DNA of 64,000 bases from Liolophura sinensis (lineage: Eukaryota > Mollusca > Polyplacophora > Chitonida > Chitonidae). Under the pieces are notes generated by a model. The model saw nothing but the letters and a program-made list of their open reading frames with translations, was not told the DNA's origin and searched no databases. Both the position numbers and the translations under genes were made by a program. Position 1 is the first letter of the stretch. The number at the start of each line of letters is the position of its first letter. This document shows positions 1 through 8,897 of the stretch, in pieces. The DNA lies in assembly GCF_032854445.1 (NCBI RefSeq), contig NC_088300.1, positions 36,625,608 through 36,689,607 on the forward strand, in the 5' to 3' direction.

Positions 1-128
1 TCAGCCTTGGCCATTCTCGCTGCAGCACCCGGTCGACCCGCAGCGACTTTTTTGGAATTCTTCGCAGGGCCGTCATTCGTAAAATCCGCTGTCACCCTCC
101 CCCCCCCCCCCCTGCTTCCTTTACTCAT
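1..128 (-). pseudogene. Lys/Ala-rich Polinton membrane protein, N-terminal fragment (copy 1)
   Basis: Only the N-terminal part is in the window; the gene runs off the left edge. The ATG at 126-128 overlaps the TAA (121-123) that ends the upstream reading frame, in the string ATGAGTAA, which supports this start. A run of 14 C (G on the coding strand) lies inside it near 99-112 and codes a glycine stretch. The complete second copy is at 29082-29570. Confidence 0.55.
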
Positions 129-660
129 GTTCCTCTGGATCATACGGCTCATTTCTAGGACAGCAGTGGTTTTCAAATGAGCAGTGCTCAGCAGTGGTCA
201 GCGCCATGGTTTATGGTGCTAAGTATTTACCATAGCAGTAGTATAGCCAGCACCCAGCAATGATAAGCGTCTGTTCAACAAATGGGTCGGTGGCCAGCTG
301 TTCCATGAGCATTGGTTGATTCTCGGGTTGGATTGGTTGGAGCCAGCTGGCCGCCCTTACATATGATCTCAAGAACATACCTCCGAGACCGTTAACCATC
401 CGCGCACCGAGCTTAGCCTCGTACCGGGAGTACAACCTTTTAACGTCTTCGTCGCTCATGGCGTCGATCTCAGCGGCTGTTAGCTCTTTTCCCAGATATC
501 GCTTGGCCTGCCCACACACCGCAAGTGCCGCCAGCCTATCCCTGAGCTGCCGTGCATGTTGGCCGGGGTCGGCCTGTTGGCTTTGGCCGGGCTGTTGGCT
601 TCGGCCAGGCTCCTCCTCTGTGCCCAGAATCTCGTCTATTATAAGCTCGTCGGTGTCCAT
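121..660 (-). pseudogene. Conserved Polinton protein of unknown function, stop-interrupted
   Basis: The ATG at 658-660 opens a 149-codon frame ending in TAA at 211-213, but the same frame stays open beyond that TAA for about 29 codons to a second TAA at 121-123. I recognise the family as a recurrent small gene upstream of the packaging ATPase in animal Polintons; its role is not known to me. The N-terminus is acidic and Gln/Pro-rich (repeats of GQSQQ/GRSQQ type), followed by a basic helical part (RLYSRYEAKLGARM). The distal TAA overlaps the next start (ATGAGTAA), so the longer frame is probably ancestral and the TAA at 211 a nonsense mutation. It lies 26 bp downstream of the ATPase stop, in the same minus-strand operon-like block. 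Confidence 0.65.
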
Positions 661-686
661 GCTTCATTGGAAATGGGCGCCTACGT

Positions 687-1301
687 CTAATATATAATCT
701 TAGATATGCCGGGCGTATCAGTCATTAGCAGGAGCTTAGAATGCGGATTGTTCTTGAACTTCTGTCGAATCTCTGGTTCTTCGCTCTCGGCCTCGATGAT
801 GTGGTTCTCCTCCAGGCATTCGTTGAACGAGTGCCGTTCTTTGCAGTGGAATAAAGCCACCCGCCTTGTCTGCTCGCGAAAGTCTTTGAGGACGGCGTTG
901 TATTTCTGAGTGAGGACCCAGACGCTTTGCTTTGCATGACGGCCCGAGAAAGCCATGAATGACAGCATTTTTTGTTTCTTCTTCATCGCCTCCAACGCGC
1001 TACAATCATCGATGATGTATAGGGTGGGCTCCCCCTCGAACAATCTGTAGAAAGCTCTCAGACAGTCGTTGAACCGCTCGCCGGGGTCAAAACAATAGAC
1101 CTCAGGGTCAGACAGTATCCGACGCCGCCGGTACGGCTCGTTATGCTTAAGAGTGTAGCACAGGATCACAATGTGATGAAAGAAACCGCGGAAAGGGCCC
1201 TCAAGCAGGTCCAGCACGAAGACTGTTTTGCCGCAGTTCGTCTGCCCACAGATAATCGCGCAGTGGGCGTCATCAATAAAGCCCGCTAACGAATCTACCA
1301 T
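687..1301 (-). CDS. Polinton DNA-packaging ATPase (FtsK/HerA, A32-like)
   Basis: This 204-residue protein is the genome-packaging motor of Polintons, expected to pump DNA into the capsid. Walker A is GQTNCGKT at residues 19-26. Walker B is the hydrophobic strand ending in DD (TLYIIDD) near residue 95, followed by a helix rich in Lys/Met and the segment FSGRHAKQSVWVLTQKYN, which matches the sensor region of A32-type ATPases. The length is usual for the family. The ATG (1299-1301) lies inside the last codons of the capsid gene, a 29-bp overlap that suggests co-transcription. It is one of the few genes in the element with no break, in both copies. Confidence 0.9.
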   Translation of the reverse strand: MVDSLAGFIDDAHCAIICGQTNCGKTVFVLDLLEGPFRGFFHHIVILCYTLKHNEPYRRRRILSDPEVYCFDPGERFNDCLRAFYRLFEGEPTLYIIDDCSALEAMKKKQKMLSFMAFSGRHAKQSVWVLTQKYNAVLKDFREQTRRVALFHCKERHSFNECLEENHIIEAESEEPEIRQKFKNNPHSKLLLMTDTPGISKIIY

Positions 1302-2559
1302 TCTGGATGTACAGCTTTGCGTCCATGATCACATACAGATATTCGTTCAACACGGCGGGCTCTTCTCTCTCTTTTGTCACCTGTATCGTAATCCCCTCGC
1401 TGGCGTTCAGAACGCGCCTCCCACTGCCATGCAGCTCGTCATCGTCGCTTGTCCGAAGGTCAAGCCAGAAGGCGTGCTTCTGCGTCAAGAACTCTTCCAG
1501 AGAGACGTTTGCCAGGCCTAAGTCTTTAACGACCCTGGCCACCTCAGGGTCCCGCTTCTTAAGGGGTGAGCTGGCAAAGAACCTCTGGACCTCGCCCCAT
1601 TGCTGGTACGCCCGCATGCCCTGGCTGTACAGCTGATTGGGGACCTCTTCTATTGTGACTTCTACTTTGGTGATCTTCGGGTTGTAGAAGGATTCCAACC
1701 TCCTCCCCCACGGGGTTCCTTTGGTCTTGAACAGCATGAGGATGCCCTTCATTGCTCTCGCGGGCGTGTTCCGGTTTATGTTCCAGAGAGTACCAGACTT
1801 GTCCTTCACAAACTTTCGGTGGCGAAGGACGCGATCATACAGTATGGAGACGCCCCCGGCAAACTGGGTGCGGATCTGTCTAGCGAGCTCCTCTTCGGTG
1901 ACCATATCGAACTTTAGGCTGATGTTGTCGATGGTGTAAGTCGCGTCGGCATCGTCTTTTGTCTGGATGACCCTGCTGGAATCGTTGAACGTCAGTTCGT
2001 ACTCCAGTCGGTCGGCCAAGGCACTCCGGTAGAATGGCATGTGGCTATCTAGAAGCTCAAAGTCTAGCGGGATGTGGAACCGGCTGCCAAAGGCGCGAGC
2101 GATGGCATTTTCTCCAGAATCGTCGTCACTTGCGTCCTCCGCTCCGACTCGAAGTTTAAGCATGTTTTCGCTGCCGATGCCTTGGTAGGCCGCATTCCGC
2201 CGTTCGTTTTTGGTCAACCATAAGTCGCCGTAGCAATGAAACACATCAGAGTCGTCGATGGACATTACCTCATTCCCGCTGATTCTGATCGTGGTTTTCT
2301 TGACTACTGCGCGTCCGAGATTCCCGACCACTGTGGCGTTGGGGTCGGATGAATTGATCGCGATCGAGAAGGCCAAGCGCACGGTACCGGGCACAATGAC
2401 GTCATTTGTGCCGAGGTTGGGGAAGCGGACCAAGAGTTGTTGGTTCTGGTCGATGGTACTCGGGTTGTTGGTGACGACCAAGGACTGCCGTACACCTTGT
2501 ACCCCGAGAGGCTTACGGAGTGTTTTGAAGGGGTTGAGCCGGCGTCCGTATGCATCCAT
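1273..2559 (-). CDS. Polinton major capsid protein (double jelly-roll, hexon-like)
   Basis: This is the main structural protein of Polinton virions. I recognise it by whole-family pattern: an N-terminal Asn/Pro-Ser-Thr strand (NNPSTIDQNQ), LGTNDVIVPGTVRLAF, KKTTIRISGNEVMSIDDSD, RLEYELTFND, then a second half with VLRHRKFVKD, FYNPKITKVEVTIE and a C-terminal YLYVIMDAKL. The open frame starts at 2652, but I prefer the ATG at 2557-2559 (protein starting MDAYGRRLNPF), giving about 428 residues; the extra 31 residues would run across the divergent promoter into the opposite gene. The frame is intact. The two copies differ at one residue: Met here, Thr in copy 2 (base 2039). Its 3' end overlaps the ATPase. 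Confidence 0.9.
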   Translation of the reverse strand: MDAYGRRLNPFKTLRKPLGVQGVRQSLVVTNNPSTIDQNQQLLVRFPNLGTNDVIVPGTVRLAFSIAINSSDPNATVVGNLGRAVVKKTTIRISGNEVMSIDDSDVFHCYGDLWLTKNERRNAAYQGIGSENMLKLRVGAEDASDDDSGENAIARAFGSRFHIPLDFELLDSHMPFYRSALADRLEYELTFNDSSRVIQTKDDADATYTIDNISLKFDMVTEEELARQIRTQFAGGVSILYDRVLRHRKFVKDKSGTLWNINRNTPARAMKGILMLFKTKGTPWGRRLESFYNPKITKVEVTIEEVPNQLYSQGMRAYQQWGEVQRFFASSPLKKRDPEVARVVKDLGLANVSLEEFLTQKHAFWLDLRTSDDDELHGSGRRVLNASEGITIQVTKEREEPAVLNEYLYVIMDAKLYIQNGRFVSGLY

Positions 2560-2602
2560 TGTTGTATTGAAGGCATACCTTGCAATGTTCAATACGAAGA
2601 TT
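2560..2602. promoter_or_regulatory. Short divergent promoter between capsid and coiled-coil gene
   Basis: Only 43 bp separate the preferred start codons of the minus-strand capsid gene (2559) and the plus-strand coiled-coil membrane gene (2603). Both genes belong to the virion set, so a bidirectional promoter here is the simplest reading. No TATA box or other motif is clear by eye. Copy 2 equivalent: 32002-32044. Confidence 0.4.
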
Positions 2603-3476
2603 ATGGCAGACATTGACATTGGTGGAGGGAGGAGGGGTTCCCCAGCCAACAAAACTGGGGAAACACAAGCCAGCCATCATTTCCTCCGCCACAGTCGCAG
2701 CCCTGGAGACTGCGAGTTCAGAACTCGGTGCCGTGGCCCCCGAGGCAGATACCATGGAGCTGAAGGATTTAAACCAACCAGCGAAAAAGGCCACTGATAC
2801 TGTCCACATAATGGAAAAAGGCTTGACGAATAGTGAGGTCGGGCGGGCTCTTGAAACGATAAACGACCCTCCTCTTCCCATGCGAGAACTTCTGGGGCTT
2901 GACAAGGCACTGCAGGCCTCGGAAGGCGAACACGCGAATAACCTCGCCAAGCTGTCAAGTCTCGATAAGTACATCGCAAAACAAAAACAGAAGTCAGAGG
3001 AGGCCATTGATAAATTCTCCCGGCGCCGGATCGCAGACCGGATAAGGAATCTCGAGGACGAGAGGGTGGCCCGGCTCGAAACAGCCTCTTTAACGGGCGA
3101 AGCCCTGCGCACGCAAATACACCGCATCAAGCAGACGATCGATCGCATCCTACACAAGGATACCACTCTGGCCGGGCGCGTCCGCACCCTCTTCCGGGAG
3201 CAGGGAATAACCGTGGTCTCCATTTTTGCGGCAATTGGGATGGCGATCTCGACACTGGGGCTAGCGATAAAGTTGACGCTGACTGGCGGGTCCGGCGGGG
3301 GCATCCAGCCAACGCCACCTCCATCTGACGGGCGTGGTCTTAAAGAATGGGTGAAAAAGCATCTCCAGTCCCTGGCGCGCGCCGTTGGCAATGTCTGGGC
3401 TCTAGTCGTCGCAGTAGGTGGCCTAATGCTCATGGCTGTTCGCAAGTATTTAACGCATAGTCCACAGCAGCAGTAA
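2603..3476 (+). pseudogene. Polinton coiled-coil membrane-active protein, one frameshift
   Basis: The likely start is the ATG at 2603-2605 (MADIDIGGGRRGSP), facing the capsid gene. That frame passes into the long frame ending at 3476 through a single-base slip in the GGGG run at 2657-2660. The protein has a Lys/Glu-rich helical, probably coiled-coil centre (about residues 95-190), a hydrophobic segment (ITVVSIFAAIGMAISTLGLA), a Gly/Pro linker, a basic amphipathic segment (GLKEWVKKHLQSLARAVG) and a second hydrophobic segment (VWALVVAVGGLMLMAV). This is a recurrent Polinton protein. By layout it could be a virion membrane-interacting protein, but no function is established that I can name. Its 3' end overlaps the convergent gene at 3450 by 27 bp. 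Confidence 0.65.
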
Positions 3477-4728
3477 GCCGATACCAACCCCAGCGACGAC
3501 GATGGCTGTCTTCTCCGCATCGTGATTCTTTTGGTTTGGAAAAAGGGGTTCTTGTTCGCCTCCGGCGGCTGCAACATGCTGAACGCTCGCGGTGGGTGGT
3601 GGGACGCTTTCCCGTGGGAAGGTGCGCTCTTGTGCAAAGTGGGCGGCACTTTAGCGTTCACACCCTCATTGGCGCCTAGCTTCTGGTGTTCTGTGGCCAC
3701 GACGATTTTGTTGTTGTAGTTCGCCATATGGCCGATCTGCAGAAGCATGTCGCTGGGGGCCTTATATAGGCCTATGCCATACACAAAGTCTGCAGCGCTC
3801 CCGGCATACTGTACCACGTCCTGGTAGCGTTTGATTGCAGACGGAAGGTCGATCGGAGAGGAAATGGCGTCTTCAACGTTCGCGGCAAACTGTTTTTGCG
3901 CGTCGAACGCTGTGCCGTGCCTAGAATACGCGCCCTTGTTTGCGCTTGGGCGCGTAAAACAGCCCAGACGTATGTCCGGATGGAATCGTTTAGGCGCTCT
4001 TCGCCCGGCTGCGTGAATCCTTGGGATGTGTCGACAATGAACGACGCCCAAGCCTCCTCGGCGTCCTGCTCGATTGTAGTCGACGTGGAGCGCTGTAGGC
4101 TTTCTAGAGAACGACATCCTGCTCCAATCGAAGGTCCCATCGCCAATGCGGCTGTAGCCCGTTCTCGTGACATAGTAATATGCCACTCCGAGGCCGTGAT
4201 TCAACCCCCCCCCCCCCCGCGCCTCCAGTCTGTGTGCGCATCTACGCGGAACTCCCTACAAATCTTCTCATAGGCCCTCTTGTCGTAGGGGTTTCTGAAT
4301 GTCGCCCACGCTCTGTCTTGCGGCAAGGGGGCCTGGATCTCTTCGAAGATCCGCCAAACTTCGTAATACACATGGAACGTGTACAGGGCCCTTATTCGTT
4401 GGTCGGGGGCGAGAAGATGGTTTTTGCAGAGACGCCACAACCCGTGGTTGCGCACCAGACCGCGAAGTAAGTTCACTTGGTTCTGCCAGAATTGCATAGG
4501 ATTGGTGTTCCAGGCCCGAACAATTTCATTGTCGGTTATCTTTGCCAGCCGGTACTTGGCCAACAATTCTGTGAACTGGACTGGAAAGGCCTTCTTTTCA
4601 TCGATGTAGATGTCAAATCGCGTGAGCTGCTCTGCGTGGGTTTGGATACTATAAAATGCCCCAGCCTTGTAAGTGGCCTCTCTATTGAATCTGTAAGCCT
4701 CGCTGTTCATCGTGGCTAAGATGTTCAT
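3450..4728 (-). pseudogene. Large conserved Polinton protein, broken by several frameshifts
   Basis: I read one gene of about 420 codons here rather than several small ones. It starts at 4728 (MNILATMNSEAY) and reads openly to a C-tract at 4205-4218 (14 C here, 16 in copy 2), changes frame there, again near 4090, near 3925 and near 3655, and ends at TAA 3450-3452. Recognisable stretches are FQNQVNLLRG-type helices in the first part (WQNQVNLLRGLVRNHG), a Gly-Leu-Gly-Val-Ala-Tyr stretch after the tract, LNDSIRTYVWAVLRAQAQTR, AIKRYQDVVQYAGSAADFVY, and a single C-terminal hydrophobic helix (IVVAGVGIGLLLLW). The order matches one continuous protein I recognise from other animal Polintons; its role is unknown to me. 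Both copies share the same breaks. Confidence 0.6.
4205..4218. repeat. Poly-C tract inside a coding region, length differs between copies
   Basis: There are 14 C here and 16 C at 33647-33662. The tract codes glycines on the minus strand and changes the reading frame of the gene it sits in. Such runs are unstable in replication and in base calling. Confidence 0.9.
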
Positions 4729-5380
4729 CACATTGACTGACATTCTAAATGGGGCACAGCACACGCTGCCTCAAGCCCTTAACAACCTCGACGGCCGCCT
4801 TAAAAGCCCCCTTCGCGAGATAACATTCTACCCAGCCTTGGTGAATATCCCCTCCGGAGTGGGCTTCTTGCTTGAGGGCAAACGTGTTGAAGTGCCGACG
4901 GGCTACTACAATGTCTGTATGCTGGACAAGGACATATTCCGCCCGCATGGGATTTCTCTGGGATTGAATGAAGCCACGGGCCGCTTAGTCCTTACCCTCC
5001 CTAGAAATACCTTCATAATACTCCAAGAGCTTGCCCCCATCTTAGGGTTCTCCGACGGGATTGCGCCCATAGGGGGGACTATGGAGGGTAAAAATCTACC
5101 TAACTTGGCCCCACACAAAGAAGTCTTCCTCCATTTGGATGAACTGAGCACCTCAGAAAACGTGAGAATAACCTCAGATTTCGGTGGCGGTTCCACACTA
5201 CTTAAAGCCATCGCCGTGACTGGTGAAGGGATTAACTGCGGGAAGGCGGTTTCATTTCCCAACCCACAGTACAAAACCTTGCGCGCCGACTATATAACGA
5301 ACTTGACCGTGGCACTTTTAAACAAAGGCGGCAAGTATATGAATGTAGGGTACCTAGGTGCTACTCTAGAAATACAATGA
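4721..5380 (+). CDS. Conserved Polinton protein, candidate minor capsid (penton-like)
   Basis: An intact frame of about 219 codons from the ATG at 4721 (MFITLTDILNG); an in-frame ATG lies three codons upstream at 4712. The 5' end overlaps the divergent minus-strand gene (start 4728) by 8 bp. The protein is beta-rich and shows REITFYPALVNIPSG, VPTGYYNVC, GRLVLTLPRNTFIILQELAPILGFS and a C-terminal NVGYLGATLEI. The combination of a short predicted beta-sandwich and an L-x-x-x-L-A-x-x-L-G-F block is shared with Polinton proteins that I believe correspond to the single jelly-roll minor capsid protein. That assignment is inference and needs a profile search. Its TGA overlaps the next ATG (ATGA at 5377-5380), so the two are probably co-transcribed. 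Confidence 0.6.
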   Translation: MFITLTDILNGAQHTLPQALNNLDGRLKSPLREITFYPALVNIPSGVGFLLEGKRVEVPTGYYNVCMLDKDIFRPHGISLGLNEATGRLVLTLPRNTFIILQELAPILGFSDGIAPIGGTMEGKNLPNLAPHKEVFLHLDELSTSENVRITSDFGGGSTLLKAIAVTGEGINCGKAVSFPNPQYKTLRADYITNLTVALLNKGGKYMNVGYLGATLEIQ

Positions 5381-6206
5381 GTATGGTGGACGCAGCTGGT
5401 CCCAGGTCTGCGTGCCTGTCTTTAAGCGACTTGGCAGATGTGTCGGACTTCGAACTTCAAGGTCAGGAAGGTAAAATCTACGCTTTCGAGTTTCAAAGTG
5501 GCAAGTACAACCGCAAAAAGATTACGGGGGTCAAGCAGAACCTGCCACGTTTGCTTCCCTTGAAAATGTCTCATCCTCTGCAGAGCAAGAGCGCAGGTCG
5601 CCGTCTGAGGTGATTGAAGAACAAAAACTCTCATTAATTAGCCTTGAAGACCGCTTTGTTCTTACCAGAGCTCGCGACCCCGATTGGTTAATAGATGTGA
5701 AGGTGACCCCGATGTCGGTCCAGGCCACCGTGATCGATGTGAACAAAAGTTTTCAACTCCGGAACCTATTTCATGTCGTACGAACCAACCGGCCGCTGTA
5801 TTCTAGATTGGGACAGAAGAGGCCGCTTTATACTAACGTCGTCGCAGATGCTAGAGCCCGTGCGTCTTACCGCGCAAACCGATTTTAAGGCCGCACTACC
5901 ACTAAACCCTGGATCTATACTTATCTTCGACCTCATGCATGGCCCGGGCAGTCGCCGTTGCACTTTGATTACCGGGTTGAAAATAAGGTGGCCTGCGGAG
6001 CACAATGCAAAGGATTCAGACTTATGATCAAATTACCGGCCCAGGGCGACCCAGTCATCCGGAGCTCTCTCGAGGATATACGAGTCGTCACAAGGGGCGT
6101 TTTAAATCTCGATGAAATCTATTTAGAGTGCGGCATAGGCCTTCGCCGCTTTCGTGTTAGTAATCCCGATGACACTTTAGAGCTAACCGACGTTATTGAT
6201 TCGTAG
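5377..6206 (+). pseudogene. Conserved Polinton protein, three frameshifts
   Basis: One gene of about 275 codons starts in an ATGA overlap with the upstream gene and ends at TAG 6204-6206. The frame changes at or near the A5 run 5515-5519, again near 5790, and again near 5955. Open, protein-like stretches follow each other in order: VSDFELQGQEGKIYAFEFQ, EEQKLSLISLEDRFVLTRA, DPDWLIDVKVTPMSVQATVI, RLTAQTDFKAALPLNPGSI and DIRVVTRGVLNLDEIYLECG. The content looks beta-rich. I do not know its function; position between the candidate minor capsid gene and the next membrane-protein gene suggests a virion or assembly role. Copy 2 has the same breaks. Confidence 0.55.
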
Positions 6207-6216
6207 GACGGACAAT

Positions 6217-6898
6217 ATGGGGCGACTGTACCCGACAATCACGGATGAAGACTCCTTGCCGACGATTACAGATGACCACCCCTTGGCCCGGGCCGCGCCG
6301 ACGATTATGGTTGAAAACCCCTTGGCCCCGACCGCGCCGCCGAAGGGCGTGGCGCACGCCCATCGCCTGCAGTATATCAGCGAAATACAGAGGCAACTTG
6401 AATCTGAGCGAGATCTCCGCCGGGCCTTGTACAAAAAGTACCGGCGTGGTGTCTTGGCCACCGAAGCCCTTGATTCAGCCATACTTACGGCCGGTATGGG
6501 CCTAGGGGTTGCAGGCGTGGGGCTACTCACAACAATAATTGCAACACCCCCGCTGTCTTGGCCATGGAAGCTGCGGCCCTAGCTTGCGGTGTCTTAAATG
6601 TCGCCGGAAAATTCGTTAGCCGCCGACTTCACGCAAAGGCCAAGAAACATAACGATATACGGCTGTTGGCTGAGGCCAAACTTAACAGCATCCGTGCGCA
6701 GGTATCTACGGCATTGTCTGATGGCGTTATTTCGGACGTAGAGTTCAAGCAAGTTGTTCAGGAGCTCAAGAACGACTCTGATCTGAAGCAGGAGATACGC
6801 GCTAAGCCGTAGAGATCGATGAAAGCACGAAAAAAGAGCTTATAGATCGCGGCCGAAAACTAGCTCGGCAAGAGCTGAAAAACGCTCTTTCCGAATGA
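6217..6898 (+). pseudogene. Conserved Polinton membrane protein, two frameshifts
   Basis: The start is ATG 6217-6219 (MGRLYPTIT), 10 bp after the previous stop. The first part has a Pro/Asp-rich N-terminus, a basic helical region (QRQLESERDLRRALYKKYRR) and a Gly-rich hydrophobic helix (TAGMGLGVAGVGLLTTIIA). The frame then slips at the CCCCC run near 6546-6550, continues as LACGVLNVAGKFVSRRLHAK and a Lys-rich helical part up to 6812, and slips again to a short Lys/Glu-rich tail ending at TGA 6896-6898. This is a recognisable recurrent Polinton protein of unknown role and the last gene before the right end. Copy 2 differs by one silent-looking base in the last third. Confidence 0.6.
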
Positions 6899-7057
6899 TG
6901 TTCCGGAGAGGTGCCCAGGGGGAACTTGTTTGGAACCAGGGCAACCCCCATGCTATGTCTCGAGAGCCCCGGGGGTAAAAAAATCTGCCCAGTGTGGGGC
7001 TCGAAGCCATGGTCCAAAAAAGCAAAAGGCCTGGTTTATAGCTCAACCTGTTACTAG

Positions 7058-7123
7058 TTAATCACCACCCTAACGGCGGGCTCCGGATTTTTTGCGCTAG
7101 CCACCCACCGTTAGGGGGGTTAA
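7058..7123. repeat. Imperfect inverted repeat in the right-end region
   Basis: The arm ccctaacggcggg (7068-7080) pairs with cccaccgttaggg (7103-7115) with one mismatch; ttaa sequences just outside extend the symmetry. The loop is about 22 bp. It lies 160 bp after the last gene. Copy 2: 36502-36567. Confidence 0.6.
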
Positions 7124-7255
7124 TTGGCGCTGACACATCCCATCACCATTGGGCCATCTACAACACCCCTTGGTAAGGTCTCTCTGCCTCCGAAACTGTC
7201 GAAAGTTGCAGAGATTCCTTAGAAGTGCGTAGAGCCCGGCGCCATATGCAGGTAA

Positions 7256-7336
7256 TGTATTCATATACTACATATACAGGAGACCAAATCCGGATTTGAG
7301 CTAGCAAACATCCCCTATACGCAGTATATGAATACA
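7256..7336. repeat. Perfect 14-bp inverted repeat
   Basis: tgtattcatatact (7256-7269) is the exact reverse complement of agtatatgaataca (7323-7336), with 53 bp between. The inner sequence is non-coding. It could form a cruciform or mark subterminal protein binding; the role is unknown. Copy 2: 36700-36780. Confidence 0.7.
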
Positions 7337-7704
7337 CCCCTTACATACAGCGTTTTTCCCACCTCTGTCAGCCGAGCTATATCCCAGACCCAGGAAACAT
7401 GGGCTAAATTGGAAGGACTTTTCCGCATAAACACAATATCTCCAATCCTCCTAAAATTACTGGATCTTATCAAACAAAACACGCTGAAAAAGACTGTCAC
7501 ATTTATTTTTCATAAAAACCCGTAGTTTAAGCTCTATCCTGGGGAGAAAATCAGCTGAATCACCCTGTTGTGCAACACATCCGGCCTACATATAGGCTAT
7601 ACGCCTTATCTGTTAAATGCCAACTAGGTCGCCTCATACCAATGTGTGTATGTAGGCTAGACTTGTAAATAAGCGTGTACGCCTTGGCTGGGGAGGCGCC
7701 TAAA

Positions 7705-7909
7705 GGGGGGCCTCTATTTGTTCTGGGGAGGGCCCCAAGGGGAGGGTGCGCCAGAACCTGTAGTGTGTATACGCCTCGAGATGTGGCTGGGAGCCCCTAT
7801 TTGCCAGGGGGAGGGTGTTCAGGGAATGGGGGTTGGGAGCCTCTATTTGTTATGGGGAGGGCCCTAAGGGCGGGGGGGGGGGGGGGTGCCAGAACCTATA
7901 CTCTGCACA
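7705..7909. repeat. G-rich subterminal direct repeats
   Basis: A block containing cctctatttgtt, a g-rich run ending in ggccc(c/t)aaggg and then gccagaacct occurs at 7705-7770 and again at 7835-7909, with a shorter relative (cccctatttgcc) at about 7790-7818. The G run in the second block differs in length between the copies. No open frame runs through with any protein likeness. Copy 2: 37149-37353. Confidence 0.6.
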
Positions 7910-8619
7910 CTACTAATACAACTGAACTCACATGCGTGACGTATTAGAGTAATAAAAACATTATTGTTTAAGCTTTATTACACTTTGGAACACGAACCCT
8001 ATTAGCCAAGGAGGTTACACTTGGAAAAATTGGTGACTTGGGGCCGGCTCGGACGACCGACAAAACTTAATTTAAACTAAGCAGGCTCCACTAGGTACAG
8101 TTCTTTCTGATTCCCCAAATCTGGCGGCTTAAATTAGAACGGCTCGGTTCAGCCCACTGTTTCAGCTCGCGTAAACACAAAAAGGCGAATCAAAGGTTAG
8201 ATCTACCCTTTGACTACTATATCAGAGTAAACGGAAAAAGCTATGTATTGGTGAACGAAGCCGGCTCCGAGCCGGTCTTTCATTAGCCCGGGAGTTTGAC
8301 GCCAGTGTAACTACGGTAGTAGTCTTACCTGACCCGGAATGGTCTATAGTCATAATATTACGGCACAGATGTTACCACCTCGTCTTTGAAAAACTATTCA
8401 CACACCACGAAATGTTTTGAAAAAAAAACTCCCTCAGCAAATGAAACAAGAATTTCATTGCATTTTTGAGCAGATGGTATGTAATGTACTCTTCTTCAAA
8501 ACCAACCAAATTCGTGCATCTATCGTGACTAGTTTAATTACATGCAACGCGTCATATATAATCCTGAATAACTCCTTTACAATTCCAGATTTGTATACCA
8601 TCGCTTTACACAGAGGTAG
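7910..8619. other. Right end of element and junction with host DNA, non-coding
   Basis: No gene is seen. A near-perfect hairpin, ccggctc-c-gagccgg, lies at about 8262-8276, and the string ggctcgg recurs near 8047 and 8144. Base composition turns AT-rich after about 8340, where I place the approximate element boundary. No target-site duplication can be checked because the left end is unavailable. Confidence 0.4.
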
Positions 8620-8838
8620 TCAAAGTTTTGCCGCGTTCTTCCTACGTGTCTGTCTGAGCCAGAGTTTCTGAAAGAGTATTGTCGTCCTTATCAGAATATG
8701 ACTATCGCTTAAGAACAGAAGGAGACCTGACATGATGAGCAACACCAGTCCACTTATTCCTAGAACTTGAGCGTAAGCACTTTTATTAGGCGTGCTAATG
8801 CGGATGTGCCAAGAAAAATTAAAGCGTAGGCTTGTCCG
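8620..8838 (-). CDS. Candidate terminal exon with a membrane helix (host gene)
   Basis: On the minus strand a frame opens after a good acceptor (ctcag, bases 8839-8843) and runs to TGA 8620-8622. It encodes a short extracellular-looking stretch, a strong hydrophobic helix (GISGLVLLIMSGLLLFLS) and a basic tail (RQTRRKNAAKL) that fits a cytoplasmic stop-transfer end. A minus-strand AATAAA at 8782-8787 lies inside this exon, not after it. It could be the last exon of the gene represented at 8898-9435, but the intron between them would be only about 60-70 bp and its donor is weak, so the link is uncertain. Confidence 0.35.
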   Translation of the reverse strand, partial: RTSLRFNFSWHIRISTPNKSAYAQVLGISGLVLLIMSGLLLFLSDSHILIRTTILFQKLWLRQTRRKNAAKL

Positions 8839-8897
8839 CTGAGATCCACTTCAAAATGTCAAAGGTCAATTTCTTTTTGTCAACAACTTGGGCCAGT

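Larger units (their letters stand above)
1..8340. mobile_element. Polinton/Maverick (adintovirus-like) element, right part, copy 1
   Basis: This block holds an A32/FtsK-type packaging ATPase, a Polinton-type major capsid protein and at least six other genes of the Polinton set, in the compact layout of these self-synthesising virus-like transposons. The left part (polymerase, integrase) would lie upstream of the window. The right boundary is an estimate: the G+C-rich sequence gives way to AT-rich host DNA near 8340. Terminal inverted repeats cannot be tested because the left end is missing here and hidden by the gap in the other copy. Nearly all genes are frameshifted or carry stops, so this copy is an old insertion. 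Confidence 0.85.

Noticed and set aside
2258-2797. 179-codon plus-strand frame across the capsid gene
   Set aside because: Mostly antisense to the capsid gene; only the part from the ATG at 2603 is likely real, as the start of the coiled-coil gene.
2513-4204. 563-codon minus-strand frame (576 codons at 31955-33685)
   Set aside because: Only its first part matches a broken Polinton gene; the remainder runs antisense through the coiled-coil gene and into the capsid region, and is Ser/Arg-rich noise.
4201-4764. 187-codon frame as an adenain-type protease
   Set aside because: No His-Asp-Gln-Cys arrangement is visible; it is the first part of the large broken gene.
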